Shown here: one piece after another, positions 16,799 to 25,046 of the stretch
Layout: each line of letters starts with the position of its first letter
How positions within the stretch are numbered: the first letter of the stretch is position 1
DNA from: Paraburkholderia ferrariae NBRC 106233
Lineage (GTDB): Bacteria; Pseudomonadota; Gammaproteobacteria; Burkholderiales; Burkholderiaceae
DNA: 64,000 bases
Assembly (NCBI RefSeq): GCF_000685035.1
Contig: NZ_BAYB01000014.1
Location: 124,001-188,000 of the forward strand
Direction: 5' to 3'
The notes under the pieces: model-generated
Told to the model about the DNA's origin: nothing
Databases searched by the model: none
The model's input: only the letters and a program-made list of their open reading frames with translations
Position numbers and translations under genes: made by a program

Positions 16799-17446
16799 TC
16801 AGGCCGGCTGGGGCGTCTGCGGGAGCGCGCGCAGCACGGCCCGCACGGGGCTGGCATCGAGCGTCGCGAATTTGAGCGGCAGCGCGATCAGCTCGTAGTC
16901 GCCGGGCGCGACCGCGTCGAGCACGATGCCTTCGAGGATCGCCATGCGGTGCGCGCGGATGCGGTGGTGTGCGTCCATGGTCTTCGATTCCTGCGGATCG
17001 AGCGAAGGCGTGTCGATGCCGATCAGACGCACGCCGTGCGCCGCGAGCAGGTCGATCGTTTCCGGGGCCACGGCGCAGAACGCACTGTCCCAGTGCGTCA
17101 CGGGCGCCTTCTCGTAGGTGCGCAGCAAAACGCGCGGCGGCACGCCCGCGAGCGCATGCGCCACGTGCTCCGGCCGCACGAGCGGCGCGGCGCCGATGCA
17201 GTGGATGACGCGGCATGCGCCCAGGTAGGCGTCGAGCGGCACCGCGCCGATGGGCGCGCCGTGTTCGTCGTAGTGGAGCGGGGCGTCGGTATGCGCGCCC
17301 GTGTGGGGCGAAAGCGTCACGCGCGCCACGTTCACGGGCGAGCCGGCTTCCATGCGCCAGACGCGTTCGATGCCGACAGGCGTGTCTCCGGGCCAGACGG
17401 GCGTCTCAGACTGGATGGGCGGGGTGATGTCCCAAAGATCGTTCAT
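16799..17446 (-). CDS. kynB: Kynurenine formamidase
   Basis: A 215-residue cyclase-like metal hydrolase converting N-formylkynurenine to kynurenine plus formate. The metal site motif SPHTGAHTDAPLHY (HxGTHxD-type) lies at about residues 45-58, and WDSAFCAVAPETIDLL and GIDTPSLDPQESKTMDAH follow as in bacterial KynB. I chose the ATG at 17446 (MNDLWDITPP) because it matches the recalled family N-terminus; an in-frame ATG at 17461 adds five residues. First gene of the operon, divergent from the Lrp-type regulator across 132 bases. Confidence 0.96.
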   Translation of the reverse strand: MNDLWDITPPIQSETPVWPGDTPVGIERVWRMEAGSPVNVARVTLSPHTGAHTDAPLHYDEHGAPIGAVPLDAYLGACRVIHCIGAAPLVRPEHVAHALAGVPPRVLLRTYEKAPVTHWDSAFCAVAPETIDLLAAHGVRLIGIDTPSLDPQESKTMDAHHRIRAHRMAILEGIVLDAVAPGDYELIALPLKFATLDASPVRAVLRALPQTPQPA

Positions 17447-17578
17447 GTTTTTGATCTGCATTCGCTGCTTGTGTTTCGAATGATAGGCAAGCTAGAGTGA
17501 AATGTGCTTGCGAAAAAAACGCCGCGGACCACGGTTGTTGGCACATAATTTAAGTCAAGACGGGAATGGAGACCAAAT

Positions 17579-18085
17579 ATGAATGCAATCTCGCTCGATG
17601 CCACGGATTGCCGTATTCTCGCCGTGCTGCAGAATGAGGGGCGGATCAGTAATCTCGACCTCGCGGAGCGCATTTCGCTCTCGCCATCGGCGTGCCTGCG
17701 GCGCTTGAGGTTGCTGGAAGAGCAGGGGGTGGTGGAACGTTATCGCGCAAGTCTGAACCGGGAGATTCTCGGCTTCGAGATGGAGGCGTTCGTGCAGGTA
17801 TCGATGCGCAACGACCAGGAGAGCTGGCACGAGCGCTTCGTGGCGGCGCTGCGGGACTGGCCGGAGGTGGTGGGCGCCTATGTCGTGACGGGGGAGACGC
17901 ACTACCTGCTGCGCGTGCTCGCCCACAATCTCAAGCACTACTCGGACTTCGTGCTCAACAAGCTCTACAAGGCGCCGGGCGTGATGGACATCCGCTCGAA
18001 CATCGTGCTCACCACGCTCAAGGTCGAGGCGGGCGTGCCCGTCGATCTGATCCAGCAGAAGGAAGTGAAGAGCGCTATCGCCTGA
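17579..18085 (+). CDS. kynR: Lrp/AsnC-family regulator of the kynurenine operon
   Basis: A 168-residue Lrp-type regulator: an N-terminal helix-turn-helix (about residues 5-60, RISNLDLAERISLSPSACLRRLRLLE) and a C-terminal ligand-binding RAM domain (VVGAYVVTGETHYLLRV). Divergent placement next to kynBUA strongly suggests it is KynR, which in related bacteria senses kynurenine and activates the operon. Upstream, GGAGACC precedes the ATG at a suitable distance. The intergenic region is locally AT-rich (around 17500-17555), as expected for an Lrp-type site. The role is inferred from context; the family call is firm. Confidence 0.9.
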   Translation: MNAISLDATDCRILAVLQNEGRISNLDLAERISLSPSACLRRLRLLEEQGVVERYRASLNREILGFEMEAFVQVSMRNDQESWHERFVAALRDWPEVVGAYVVTGETHYLLRVLAHNLKHYSDFVLNKLYKAPGVMDIRSNIVLTTLKVEAGVPVDLIQQKEVKSAIA

Positions 18086-18121
18086 GGCCGATGTGGGCGA
18101 CGCGAGCGCGGCGGAGGGCGC

Positions 18122-18634
18122 TCAAAGCGATTGCAACTGATGGAACCCGCCGCCGTGGAACACGAGCGGCGTGGCGCCGTCCGCGTTCTCGCGCACGCCG
18201 CAGCGCTCCACCTCGCCCACGAAGATCACGTGATCGCCTTCGTCGTAGCGGCTGCGGTTATGGCACTCGAACCAGGCGATCGCGCCGTCCAGCACGGGCA
18301 TGCCCGAGTTGCCGGCCGCGTGCGAGACGCCCTCGAAGCGGTCGCCCTTGACGGTCGCAAAGCGCTTGCACAGGTCGAGCTGCGAGGCGGCCAGCACGTT
18401 CACGACGTAGTGGCTGTTGGTGCGGAACACGGGCAGCGACGCCGAGCGCGTGGCGAGGCTCCACAGCACGAGCGGCGGATTCAGCGAAACGGAGTTGAAC
18501 GAGCTGGCGGTGATGCCGATCAGTTGGCCATCGGGGGCGCGCGTCGTGATGACGGTGACGCCGGTGGCGAACTGGCCGAGCGCGCGGCGAAAGGCGGCGT
18601 CGTCGAAATTGGGCGGGTTGGCGCGGCGGCTCAT
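18122..18634 (-). CDS. Flavin reductase family protein
   Basis: A 170-residue flavin reductase-like (split-barrel FMN-binding) protein: FATGVTVITT near residue 22, ITASSFNSVSLNPPLVLWSLA in the flavin-binding region, YVVNVLA, and a final GGGFHQL. Members supply reduced flavin to two-component monooxygenases or act alone as NAD(P)H:FMN reductases. No monooxygenase partner sits next to it, so the physiological role is open. The start at 18634 gives the family N-terminus; the frame continues upstream without a better start. Confidence 0.85.
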   Translation of the reverse strand: MSRRANPPNFDDAAFRRALGQFATGVTVITTRAPDGQLIGITASSFNSVSLNPPLVLWSLATRSASLPVFRTNSHYVVNVLAASQLDLCKRFATVKGDRFEGVSHAAGNSGMPVLDGAIAWFECHNRSRYDEGDHVIFVGEVERCGVRENADGATPLVFHGGGFHQLQSL

Positions 18635-18899
18635 CGGCAGGCGGCTCCGCTCGCACAGCGGTGGCAAGGCGCGAGACTGGACGCGAAGAATGTGAGAGTC
18701 GGGATCAGTGTCATGTGGAAAACCGGCGTATCGTCACAATTTTAACGGATGCGGCTGGCTGCGGCGCCAGCGGCCCTGGTGCTTACGCGGGGTTGCGTAC
18801 GGAACGCGGGTTGCAGGCGGTTTCAGGCGCTTGCAGGTGATTGCAGCCAGTCGCAGACGGCGCATTGCCTGGGCGGATCAAATTCAAGGAGCAAGCAGC

Positions 18900-19460
18900 A
18901 TGAGTCAGACGGTGGGAACGGCAACCGAGGTTGCAACCCTGGGCGGTGGTTGCTTCTGGTGTCTCGAAGCGGTGTACCTGCGCGTGCAGGGCGTGCTCGC
19001 GGTGGAGTCGGGCTACGCGGGCGGCCACGTCGCGAACCCGAGCTACGAGCAGGTCTGCGACGGCGACACGGGCCATGCCGAAGTGGTCGACGTGACGTTC
19101 GACCCGGCGAAGATCGGCTATCGCGAGATTCTCGACATTTTCTTCGCGATCCACGATCCGACCCAGCTCAACCGCCAGGGCAACGACGTGGGCACGCAAT
19201 ACCGTTCGGCGATCTTCACGCACTCGGAAGCGCAGCGCGAGACGGCGCTGCAGGCGATCCGGGAGCTGGCGGCCGAAGGCGTGTACGACGGGCAGATCGT
19301 CACCCAGGTGCTGCCGCTCGACGGCAACTACTTCCCCGCCGAGGCCTATCACCAGAACTACTTCGCGCAGCACCCGAATCAGGGCTATTGCGCGTTCGTG
19401 GTGGCGCCGAAGGTGGCGAAGTTCCGGCAGAAGTTCGCGCACCGGCTCAAGCCGGAGTAA
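18900..19460 (+). CDS. msrA: Peptide methionine sulfoxide reductase MsrA
   Basis: A 186-residue enzyme reducing methionine-S-sulfoxide in proteins. The catalytic GCFWC motif places the nucleophilic Cys at residue 18. The GYAGGHVANPSYEQVC and DPTQLNRQGNDVGTQYRS segments follow, and the protein ends near the expected length without a fused MsrB. The ATG at 18900 has a strong AAGGAG ribosome site; the frame extends upstream but that part lacks family sequence. Convergent with the DUF72 gene. Confidence 0.97.
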   Translation: MSQTVGTATEVATLGGGCFWCLEAVYLRVQGVLAVESGYAGGHVANPSYEQVCDGDTGHAEVVDVTFDPAKIGYREILDIFFAIHDPTQLNRQGNDVGTQYRSAIFTHSEAQRETALQAIRELAAEGVYDGQIVTQVLPLDGNYFPAEAYHQNYFAQHPNQGYCAFVVAPKVAKFRQKFAHRLKPE

Positions 19461-19521
19461 TACTGGAGCAATGCCGGACGGAGCAACGCGCGCTGAACGC
19501 CGCCGCATGGCGCGGCCGCGT

Positions 19522-20841
19522 TCAGTCTCCCAGCGGTTCCTCGGCGGCGTCGTCTACCGGCGCCGCTTCTCCTTTCTCCTGGCCCTGATCACCCTCTTCG
19601 CTCTTCAGACGTAGAAATTCGTCCGCAATCGCGCGCGCGAGCTTCGCGCACGAGAGCGGCGCCGATCCTTCCGCCTTGTTGTTCGTCGTGATCAGCACCG
19701 GCTGTCCCGCAAGCGCGTAGCGGGCGGCCAGTTCCGCGAGCGCTTCGCGCGTGTGCGGGTCTTCGTCCACCAGTTTGTCGAACGGTTCGTAGCGCGCCTT
19801 GGCCTGCTCGTAGCGAAACCCGCTGTGCAGGCTCCAGCGCACGATCAGCGGCCCGGCGGGCGTGTCCCCGTCCATCAGCGCAAGCGCCGCAGCCTGGCGC
19901 AGCGGATCGGGCATGCGCGCGTGCAGGCCCACGCAGTAGCGCGCACCCGCCGCGCGCAGCGCGCGCACGAAGCGCGGCGTCAGCAGGATGGCGTCGCGGA
20001 TCTCGACGGCGTAGCACGGCCCGCTGGGCGTGGCGGGCAGCGGCGGCAGCGCCGTCAGGAAGGCGTAGAGCCGTTCCACGAACACGGCCGGATCGGCCAG
20101 CAGTTGATCGGGCAGCGGCGGGAACTGGAATACGAGCGCGCCGGCTTTTTCGCCGAGGCCCGCAAGACACGGCTCGACGAATTCCGCCGCCGCGAGTTGC
20201 GCGTTCAGGAAGCAGGGGTTCGCCGCAATGGGCTCGCCGCGTTCGCCCCGCACGCTCGCGTCGGTGATCGAGGCCGGCGCCTTCACGATGAAGCGGAAGT
20301 GGTCCGGCACCTGCTGGGCGTAGCGCAGGTAGTCGGCGATCGAGAGCGGCGCGTAGAACGAGCGGTCGATGCTCACCGAGCGCAGCAGCGGATGGGCGCC
20401 ATAGGCCGAAAGGCCGTCGCGGGCGAGCTTCGCGTTGCTGTAGTCGTCGCCGTAGACAATGCCGCGCCAGCCCGGAAACGACCATGACGACGTGCCCAGA
20501 CGCACTTGCGGCGGCAGGTCGGCGGCGAGGTCGAGCGTGAGCGGGTCGGCCACTATCGGTAGCACGCCGCGCCTGCGGCGCTTCGGGGCTGCCGCGGGCG
20601 CGAGGCGGGCGGCTTCGGCGTCTTCAGTCGCTTCGAAGCCGTCCAGGTCGGCCGTGGCAGGGGGCGGCGCGGGTGTGTCCATGTCCTCGCGCCTTGCGCG
20701 CGGCGTTCTTGCCGCGGCGGGTCGGGCAGGCGGTTCCGGGGCGACAAAGCCGAACAGGTCGGTTTGCGTAGCGTCGGGCGTGTCGGGGGTGTCCGGAATG
20801 TCCGGCGTGTCCGGTGTATCCGGGTCGTCGCGATCGTTCAT
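19522..20841 (-). CDS. DUF72 domain-containing protein with repetitive N-terminus
   Basis: A 439-residue protein. The DUF72 TIM-barrel-like domain runs from about residue 110 (VRLGTSSWSFPGWRGIVYG) to 410, with the family segments SFYAPLSIADYLRYA, FRFIVKAP and YAVEIRD. DUF72 proteins have no firmly assigned reaction. The first 110 residues are atypical: a D/T/P repeat (TPDTPDIPDTPDTPD) encoded by a degenerate 9-bp tandem repeat, then an Ala/Pro/Arg-rich linker. The C-terminus is acidic. I chose the ATG at 20841; an upstream in-frame ATG at 20886 adds a stretch of unlike sequence. Confidence 0.82.
   Translation of the reverse strand: MNDRDDPDTPDTPDIPDTPDTPDATQTDLFGFVAPEPPARPAAARTPRARREDMDTPAPPPATADLDGFEATEDAEAARLAPAAAPKRRRRGVLPIVADPLTLDLAADLPPQVRLGTSSWSFPGWRGIVYGDDYSNAKLARDGLSAYGAHPLLRSVSIDRSFYAPLSIADYLRYAQQVPDHFRFIVKAPASITDASVRGERGEPIAANPCFLNAQLAAAEFVEPCLAGLGEKAGALVFQFPPLPDQLLADPAVFVERLYAFLTALPPLPATPSGPCYAVEIRDAILLTPRFVRALRAAGARYCVGLHARMPDPLRQAAALALMDGDTPAGPLIVRWSLHSGFRYEQAKARYEPFDKLVDEDPHTREALAELAARYALAGQPVLITTNNKAEGSAPLSCAKLARAIADEFLRLKSEEGDQGQEKGEAAPVDDAAEEPLGD
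20776..20825. repeat. Degenerate 9-bp tandem repeat in the DUF72 gene
   Basis: About five and a half units of a 9-bp repeat related to GTGTCCGGC, in frame, encoding (T/I)PD tripeptides on the minus strand. A length change by one unit would keep the reading frame. Confidence 0.75.
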
Positions 20842-20925
20842 GCGTGTGCGGTCGTGCGGTTTCGGTCGGCCGCCCCACGCGCGCAACGGGGGCGGCGCGT
20901 GAGCGGCGCCGCGCCCCTTACCGCG

Positions 20926-22140
20926 TCAGAGCGGCCGTTCGTACATGTAGCGGCGCGACCACGGCAGCGTGGTCGCACTGCGGCCGGCCTTGCGGCAGAC
21001 GATCTGGTAGATCGAAACGTCGTCGTGCTCGAAGGCGTAGGCGCAGCCCGCCAGATACACGCGCCAGATGCGGAACTTCTCGTCGTCCACGAGCTTTTTC
21101 GCTTCCTCGGCGCGCGCCTCGAAGTTCTCGGCCCAGATCTCGAGCGTGTGCGCATAGTGACGGCGCAGGCTCTCCACGTCAACCGCTTCCAGGCCGCCGC
21201 GCTGCGCGGCTTCGAGCGCGAGGCCGATGTGCGGCAGCTCGCCGTCGGGGAACACGTAGCGGTCGATGAACTCGCCGCCGCCCAGCGCCGCTTCGCCCGA
21301 GTCGGCGTCGGACGAGGTGATGCCGTGGTTCATGGCGATGCCGTCGTCGGCGAGCAGGTCGTGCACCTTGCGGAAGTACACGGGCAGGTTCTTGCGCCCC
21401 ACGTGCTCGAACATGCCGACGCTCGTGATGCGGTCGAACTGGCCTTCCACGTCGCGATAGTCCTGGATGCGGATCTCGATGCGGTCTTCGAGCCCGGCCG
21501 CTTTCACGCGCGCCGTGGCGAGGTCGAACTGGTTCTGCGAAAGCGTGACGCCCACGCAGCGCGCGCCGAACTTCTGCGCCGCGCGCAGCACGAGGGCGCC
21601 CCAGCCGCAGCCGATGTCGAGCAGGCGCTGGTCCGGCTGAAGCTGGATCTTGGTGAGGATGTGGTCGATCTTCTTCACCTGCGCCGTGGCGAGGTCTTCG
21701 TCGCCGTTCTCGAAGTACGCGCAGGAGTAGACCATGTTCTCGTCGAGCCAGAGCCGGTAGAACTCGTTCGAGACGTCGTAGTGGTACTGGATGGCCTTCC
21801 TGTCGGTGCTCTTCGAGTGCGTGAAATAGCGGCGCACGCGGGCGAGCTTGCTCGCGCTGGTGACGGTGCTGCGCGCGAGCGAGTAGCCGATGTTGATGAT
21901 GTCGGCGAGCTTGCCCTCGATGTCGATCTTGCCCTTCACGTAGGCCTCGCCGAGATTGTCGAGGCTGGGTTCGAGCAGGAGCGGCAGCGCCGAGGCGCTG
22001 TTCACCTTGAGCGTGACCTGCGGCGCGGCGAAGTGGCCGAAGTCGTACTGCTGGCCGCTCCACAGCACGAGCCGTGCGGGCAGGTTGGCCTTGTTGCGCA
22101 CTTCATCTACCCATTGCGCGAGTTTCTTCTCCCAGAACAT
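20926..22140 (-). CDS. cfa: Cyclopropane-fatty-acyl-phospholipid synthase
   Basis: A 404-residue SAM-dependent methyltransferase that adds a methylene bridge across cis double bonds of membrane phospholipid acyl chains. The N-terminal lipid-binding domain is followed by AIQYHYDVSNEFYRLWLD, the SAM motif LLDIGCGWGALVLRA, EHVGRKNLPVYF, and the conserved Cys segment YLAGCAYAF. Start at 22140 with a GGAGAG ribosome site; the frame runs 23 codons further upstream without family sequence. Length is close to the family norm. Usually induced in stationary phase or acid; nothing here shows the control. Confidence 0.96.
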   Translation of the reverse strand: MFWEKKLAQWVDEVRNKANLPARLVLWSGQQYDFGHFAAPQVTLKVNSASALPLLLEPSLDNLGEAYVKGKIDIEGKLADIINIGYSLARSTVTSASKLARVRRYFTHSKSTDRKAIQYHYDVSNEFYRLWLDENMVYSCAYFENGDEDLATAQVKKIDHILTKIQLQPDQRLLDIGCGWGALVLRAAQKFGARCVGVTLSQNQFDLATARVKAAGLEDRIEIRIQDYRDVEGQFDRITSVGMFEHVGRKNLPVYFRKVHDLLADDGIAMNHGITSSDADSGEAALGGGEFIDRYVFPDGELPHIGLALEAAQRGGLEAVDVESLRRHYAHTLEIWAENFEARAEEAKKLVDDEKFRIWRVYLAGCAYAFEHDDVSIYQIVCRKAGRSATTLPWSRRYMYERPL

Positions 22141-22277
22141 GCTTGTCTCTCCGTGTCGACGGTTGCGGTCCGATGAACGGCTGAAGCTCACAGGCAAAAG
22201 CAAAAGCAATACAGACTACGAGGCAAATCGGGTGAAAAACCGGGTCAACTGCGGTGCTGCTGAAAGCAGTGCTGCAC

Positions 22278-22913
22278 TTACGGTGCGAGGCGTTCGATGC
22301 GCCAGCCGGCGCCCTCGCGCGTATAGCGGATGCGGTCGTGCAGGCGCGACGGACGGCCTTGCCAGAACTCGATGGCGTCCGGCGCGAGCCGGTAGCCGCC
22401 CCAGTGCGGCGGACGCGGCGGGTTCTCGCCGTACTTCGCGCTGATCTCGCGCTCGCGCGCTTCGAGTTCCGCGCGACCGCCGATCACGGTGCTCTGCCCG
22501 GACGCCCACGCACCGATGCGCGAGCCGAGCGGCCGCGACTCGAAGTACGCGTCGCTTTCCGCGGCGCTCGTCTTTTCGACCTTGCCTTCGATGCGCACCT
22601 GGCGCTCCAGCTCGATCCAGTGAAAGAGCAGGCTTGCGTGGGGATTGACCGCGAGTTCGCGGCCCTTGCGGCTCTCGTAGTTCGTGAAGAAGACGAAGCC
22701 GCGCGCATCCACGCCCTTGATGAGCAGGATGCGGGCGGCCGGGCGGCCTTCGCCGTCCACGGTCGCGACCGTCATCGCATTGGGTTCGGGCAGCTTCGCG
22801 TCCAGCGCCTGCGCGAACCAGGTTTCGAACTGGCGGATGGGATCGGGATCGACGTCGGCGGCATCGAGCGAGCCGAGCGAATAGTTCTTGCGGAGGTCGG
22901 CGAGGGTCGTCAT
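22278..22913 (-). CDS. pdxH: Pyridoxamine/pyridoxine 5'-phosphate oxidase
   Basis: A 211-residue FMN enzyme forming pyridoxal 5'-phosphate from PNP or PMP. Landmarks are the FMN-binding RILLIKGVDARGFVFFTNYESRKG block, SLLFHWIELERQVRIEG, SRPLGSRIGAWASGQS and the C-terminal signature PPHWGGYRLAPDAIEFWQGRPSRLHDR. I chose the ATG at 22913 (MTTLADLRKNY) as the family start; 22934 is an alternative. PLP is needed by KynU, PabC and the aspartate decarboxylase encoded elsewhere in the window. Confidence 0.97.
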   Translation of the reverse strand: MTTLADLRKNYSLGSLDAADVDPDPIRQFETWFAQALDAKLPEPNAMTVATVDGEGRPAARILLIKGVDARGFVFFTNYESRKGRELAVNPHASLLFHWIELERQVRIEGKVEKTSAAESDAYFESRPLGSRIGAWASGQSTVIGGRAELEAREREISAKYGENPPRPPHWGGYRLAPDAIEFWQGRPSRLHDRIRYTREGAGWRIERLAP

Positions 22914-23096
22914 GTTTTTATGCGGACGCTTCAATTTCGGACAAGTATAGCGAAGGACGAAAATCGCTGCCTGTGCGGCCGCACACGCGGCCCCGCACGG
23001 AGCGATCCCGTCCGATCAGGCAAAATACGGGTCTCGGCAGGACCGGCCCGAGCGTTTGCCCGGTCCGCTTTCGTGCCTTACTGTTGCCCTACCGTC

Positions 23097-23960
23097 ATGT
23101 CCAGCACCCCGATTTCGCCGCACACCGATCTTACCGCGCTCCCCGGCGCCGATGAAGCCGACCGGGCACGCCGGTTCGGCGGCGTGGCGCGGCTTTATGG
23201 CGCAGCGGCGCTCGATGCCTTCGAGCGCGCACACGTGGCCGTGATCGGTATCGGCGGGGTGGGGTCGTGGGTCGCGGAGGCGCTCGCGCGCAGCGCGATC
23301 GGCACGCTCACGCTGATCGACCTCGACAACGTCGCCGAAAGCAATACGAACCGCCAGATTCACGCGCTCGACGGCAACTACGGCAAGCCCAAGGTCGAGG
23401 CCATGGCCGAGCGCATCCGCCTGATCGACCCGGCCTGCGACGTGCGGCGGGTGGAGGACTTCGTGGAGCCGTCGAACTTCGACGCCCTGCTGGGCGGCGG
23501 CTTCGACTACGTGATCGACGCCATCGACAGCGTGCGCACGAAGACGGCGCTGATCGCGTGGTGCGTGGCGCATCGCGTGCCGCTCGTCACGGTGGGCGGC
23601 GCGGGCGGGCAGCTCGACCCCACGCGCATTCGCATCGACGACCTGGCGCTGACGATTCAGGATCCGCTGCTCTCCAAGGTGCGCGGCCAGTTGCGCAAGC
23701 ACCACGGCTTTCCGCGCGGACCGAAGGCGAAGTTCAAGGTGAGCGCCGTGTACTCGGACGAGCCGCTCATCTATCCGGAAGCCGCCGTATGCGACGTGGA
23801 CCCCGAAGCGGAGCACGCGAGCACGGCGCCGGGGCAGCACGGGCCGGTGGGCCTCAATTGCGCGGGCTTCGGATCGAGCGTGTGCGTGACGGCGAGCTTC
23901 GGCTTCGCGGCGGCGGCGCATGTGCTGCGCGCGCTGGCGGCGCAAGCGGCGGGGCGCTGA
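23097..23960 (+). CDS. tcdA: tRNA threonylcarbamoyladenosine dehydratase
   Basis: A 287-residue E1-like (ThiF/MoeB fold) enzyme that cyclises t6A37 of tRNA to ct6A using ATP. The nucleotide-binding loop GIGGVGSWVAEAL lies near residues 51-63, with DLDNVAESNTNRQIHAL after it, and the Cys-containing PEAAVCDVD and LNCAGFGSS segments late. The start at 23097 gives the family length; the open frame reaches further upstream as a shadow of pdxH. Also called CsdL/YgdL in enterics. It is convergent with cnoX across a strong bidirectional terminator. Confidence 0.94.
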   Translation: MSSTPISPHTDLTALPGADEADRARRFGGVARLYGAAALDAFERAHVAVIGIGGVGSWVAEALARSAIGTLTLIDLDNVAESNTNRQIHALDGNYGKPKVEAMAERIRLIDPACDVRRVEDFVEPSNFDALLGGGFDYVIDAIDSVRTKTALIAWCVAHRVPLVTVGGAGGQLDPTRIRIDDLALTIQDPLLSKVRGQLRKHHGFPRGPKAKFKVSAVYSDEPLIYPEAAVCDVDPEAEHASTAPGQHGPVGLNCAGFGSSVCVTASFGFAAAAHVLRALAAQAAGR

Positions 23961-24002
23961 GCGGTCCGGGTGCTGTTGCGGCGTCGCTCGCCCGGGTCAA
24001 AA

Positions 24003-24036
24003 AAAACGCAGGGCCCTTTCAGGGGCCCTACGTTTT
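24003..24036. terminator. Bidirectional terminator between tcdA and cnoX
   Basis: The stem AAAACG (24003-24008) plus AGGGCCC (24010-24016) pairs with GGGCCCT (24023-24029) plus CGTTTT (24031-24036), with one C/A mismatch. A-rich and T-rich flanks provide a U-tract in both directions for the convergent genes. Confidence 0.9.
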
Positions 24037-24063
24037 TCATTTGCGCGCGCCGGCTGGCGCGTT

Positions 24064-24912
24064 TCAGTTGAGCGCCGAACTCAGCTTGCGCCGCCACTCG
24101 CTCACGAGCTGCGGCTGGTGCGCCGCGAGATCGAACACCGAGAGCATGGTCTTGCGGCCGATGTCGTCGCGGAACGTGCGGTCGCGCTTGACGATCTCCA
24201 GCAACTGTTCGAGCGCGCCCGCGTACTTGCGGCGGGCGATCAGCCCGCTGGCCAGATCGAAGCGCGCCTCCAGGTCTTCCGGATGGGCCGCGACCTGCGC
24301 TTCGAGCGCATCGGTAGGCGGCAGGTCGGCGGCGGCATCCAGCGCGTCGAGGCGCGTCTTGATCGCGTTGTAGCGCGCGTCGATGCCCTGCGTCGTTTTC
24401 GGCGAAAGCAGTTCGGCTTCCTTGTGCGCGTCGTCGGCCAGGTTGTCGGCGAGCAGCATTTCGATCAGGTCCATGCGCGCGTCGTCGAAGCCGGGATCGT
24501 AGGCGAGGGCGGCCTTGAGCGCGTCGTAGGCGTCTTCGCGGCGCCCTTCGGAGAGCGCTTCCTGCGCCGCCTGGCGCTCGGTGGCCGCGGGATCGGGGAT
24601 CAGGCCGTCGATGAACTGGCGCAACTGCCCTTCGGGCAGCACGCCGATGAACTGATCGACGGGCTGGCCGTCCACGAACGCCACCACGTGCGGAATGCTG
24701 CGCACCTGGAAGTGCGCGGCCAGTTCCTGGTTCTCGTCGACGTTGACTTTCGCGAGCTTCCATTTGCCGCCGTACTCGGCTTCGAGCTTTTCGAGCATCG
24801 GCCCGAGCGTCTTGCACGGGCCGCACCACGGCGCCCAGAAGTCGATCAGCACGGGCGCGAGCGTCGACGCTTCGATCACGTCCTTTTCAAAAGTGGCCAG
24901 AGTGGTATCCAT
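24064..24912 (-). CDS. cnoX: Thioredoxin-domain co-chaperone CnoX (YbbN)
   Basis: A 282-residue protein with an N-terminal thioredoxin domain (residues 1-110) and a C-terminal TPR domain. The active-site motif is a complete WCGPC (Cys30 and Cys33), unlike the redox-dead SQHC of E. coli CnoX. The TPR part includes the QAALSEGRREDAYDALKAAL and DLEARFDLASGLIARRKYAGALEQLLE helices. CnoX binds unfolding clients under oxidative stress and hands them to GroEL or DnaK. With both Cys it may also reduce mixed disulfides. Transcribed alone, 134 bases downstream of the pirin gene. Confidence 0.93.
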   Translation of the reverse strand: MDTTLATFEKDVIEASTLAPVLIDFWAPWCGPCKTLGPMLEKLEAEYGGKWKLAKVNVDENQELAAHFQVRSIPHVVAFVDGQPVDQFIGVLPEGQLRQFIDGLIPDPAATERQAAQEALSEGRREDAYDALKAALAYDPGFDDARMDLIEMLLADNLADDAHKEAELLSPKTTQGIDARYNAIKTRLDALDAAADLPPTDALEAQVAAHPEDLEARFDLASGLIARRKYAGALEQLLEIVKRDRTFRDDIGRKTMLSVFDLAAHQPQLVSEWRRKLSSALN

Positions 24913-25046
24913 TGCGTCCTCGTTGGTTTTGCCAGTTTGTTCCGGTCTGCTCCGGTGGTCTGTCTGCCGGTCCGTCGGTTGCCCGTTTACATGGGGGCGA
25001 ACTGCGCCGATTCAATCGCGCCGGGCGGCGTCTGCCCGGCCGGCGC

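Noticed and set aside
15450..17216. Apparent N-terminal extension of kynA to 916 residues
   Set aside because: The extension runs through kynU and kynB in another frame. The family start at 15449 is clear.
19493..19525. CTGAACGC/GCGTTCAG inverted repeat as terminator between msrA and the DUF72 gene
   Set aside because: Only 8 bp, no T-tract, and it runs into the DUF72 stop codon.
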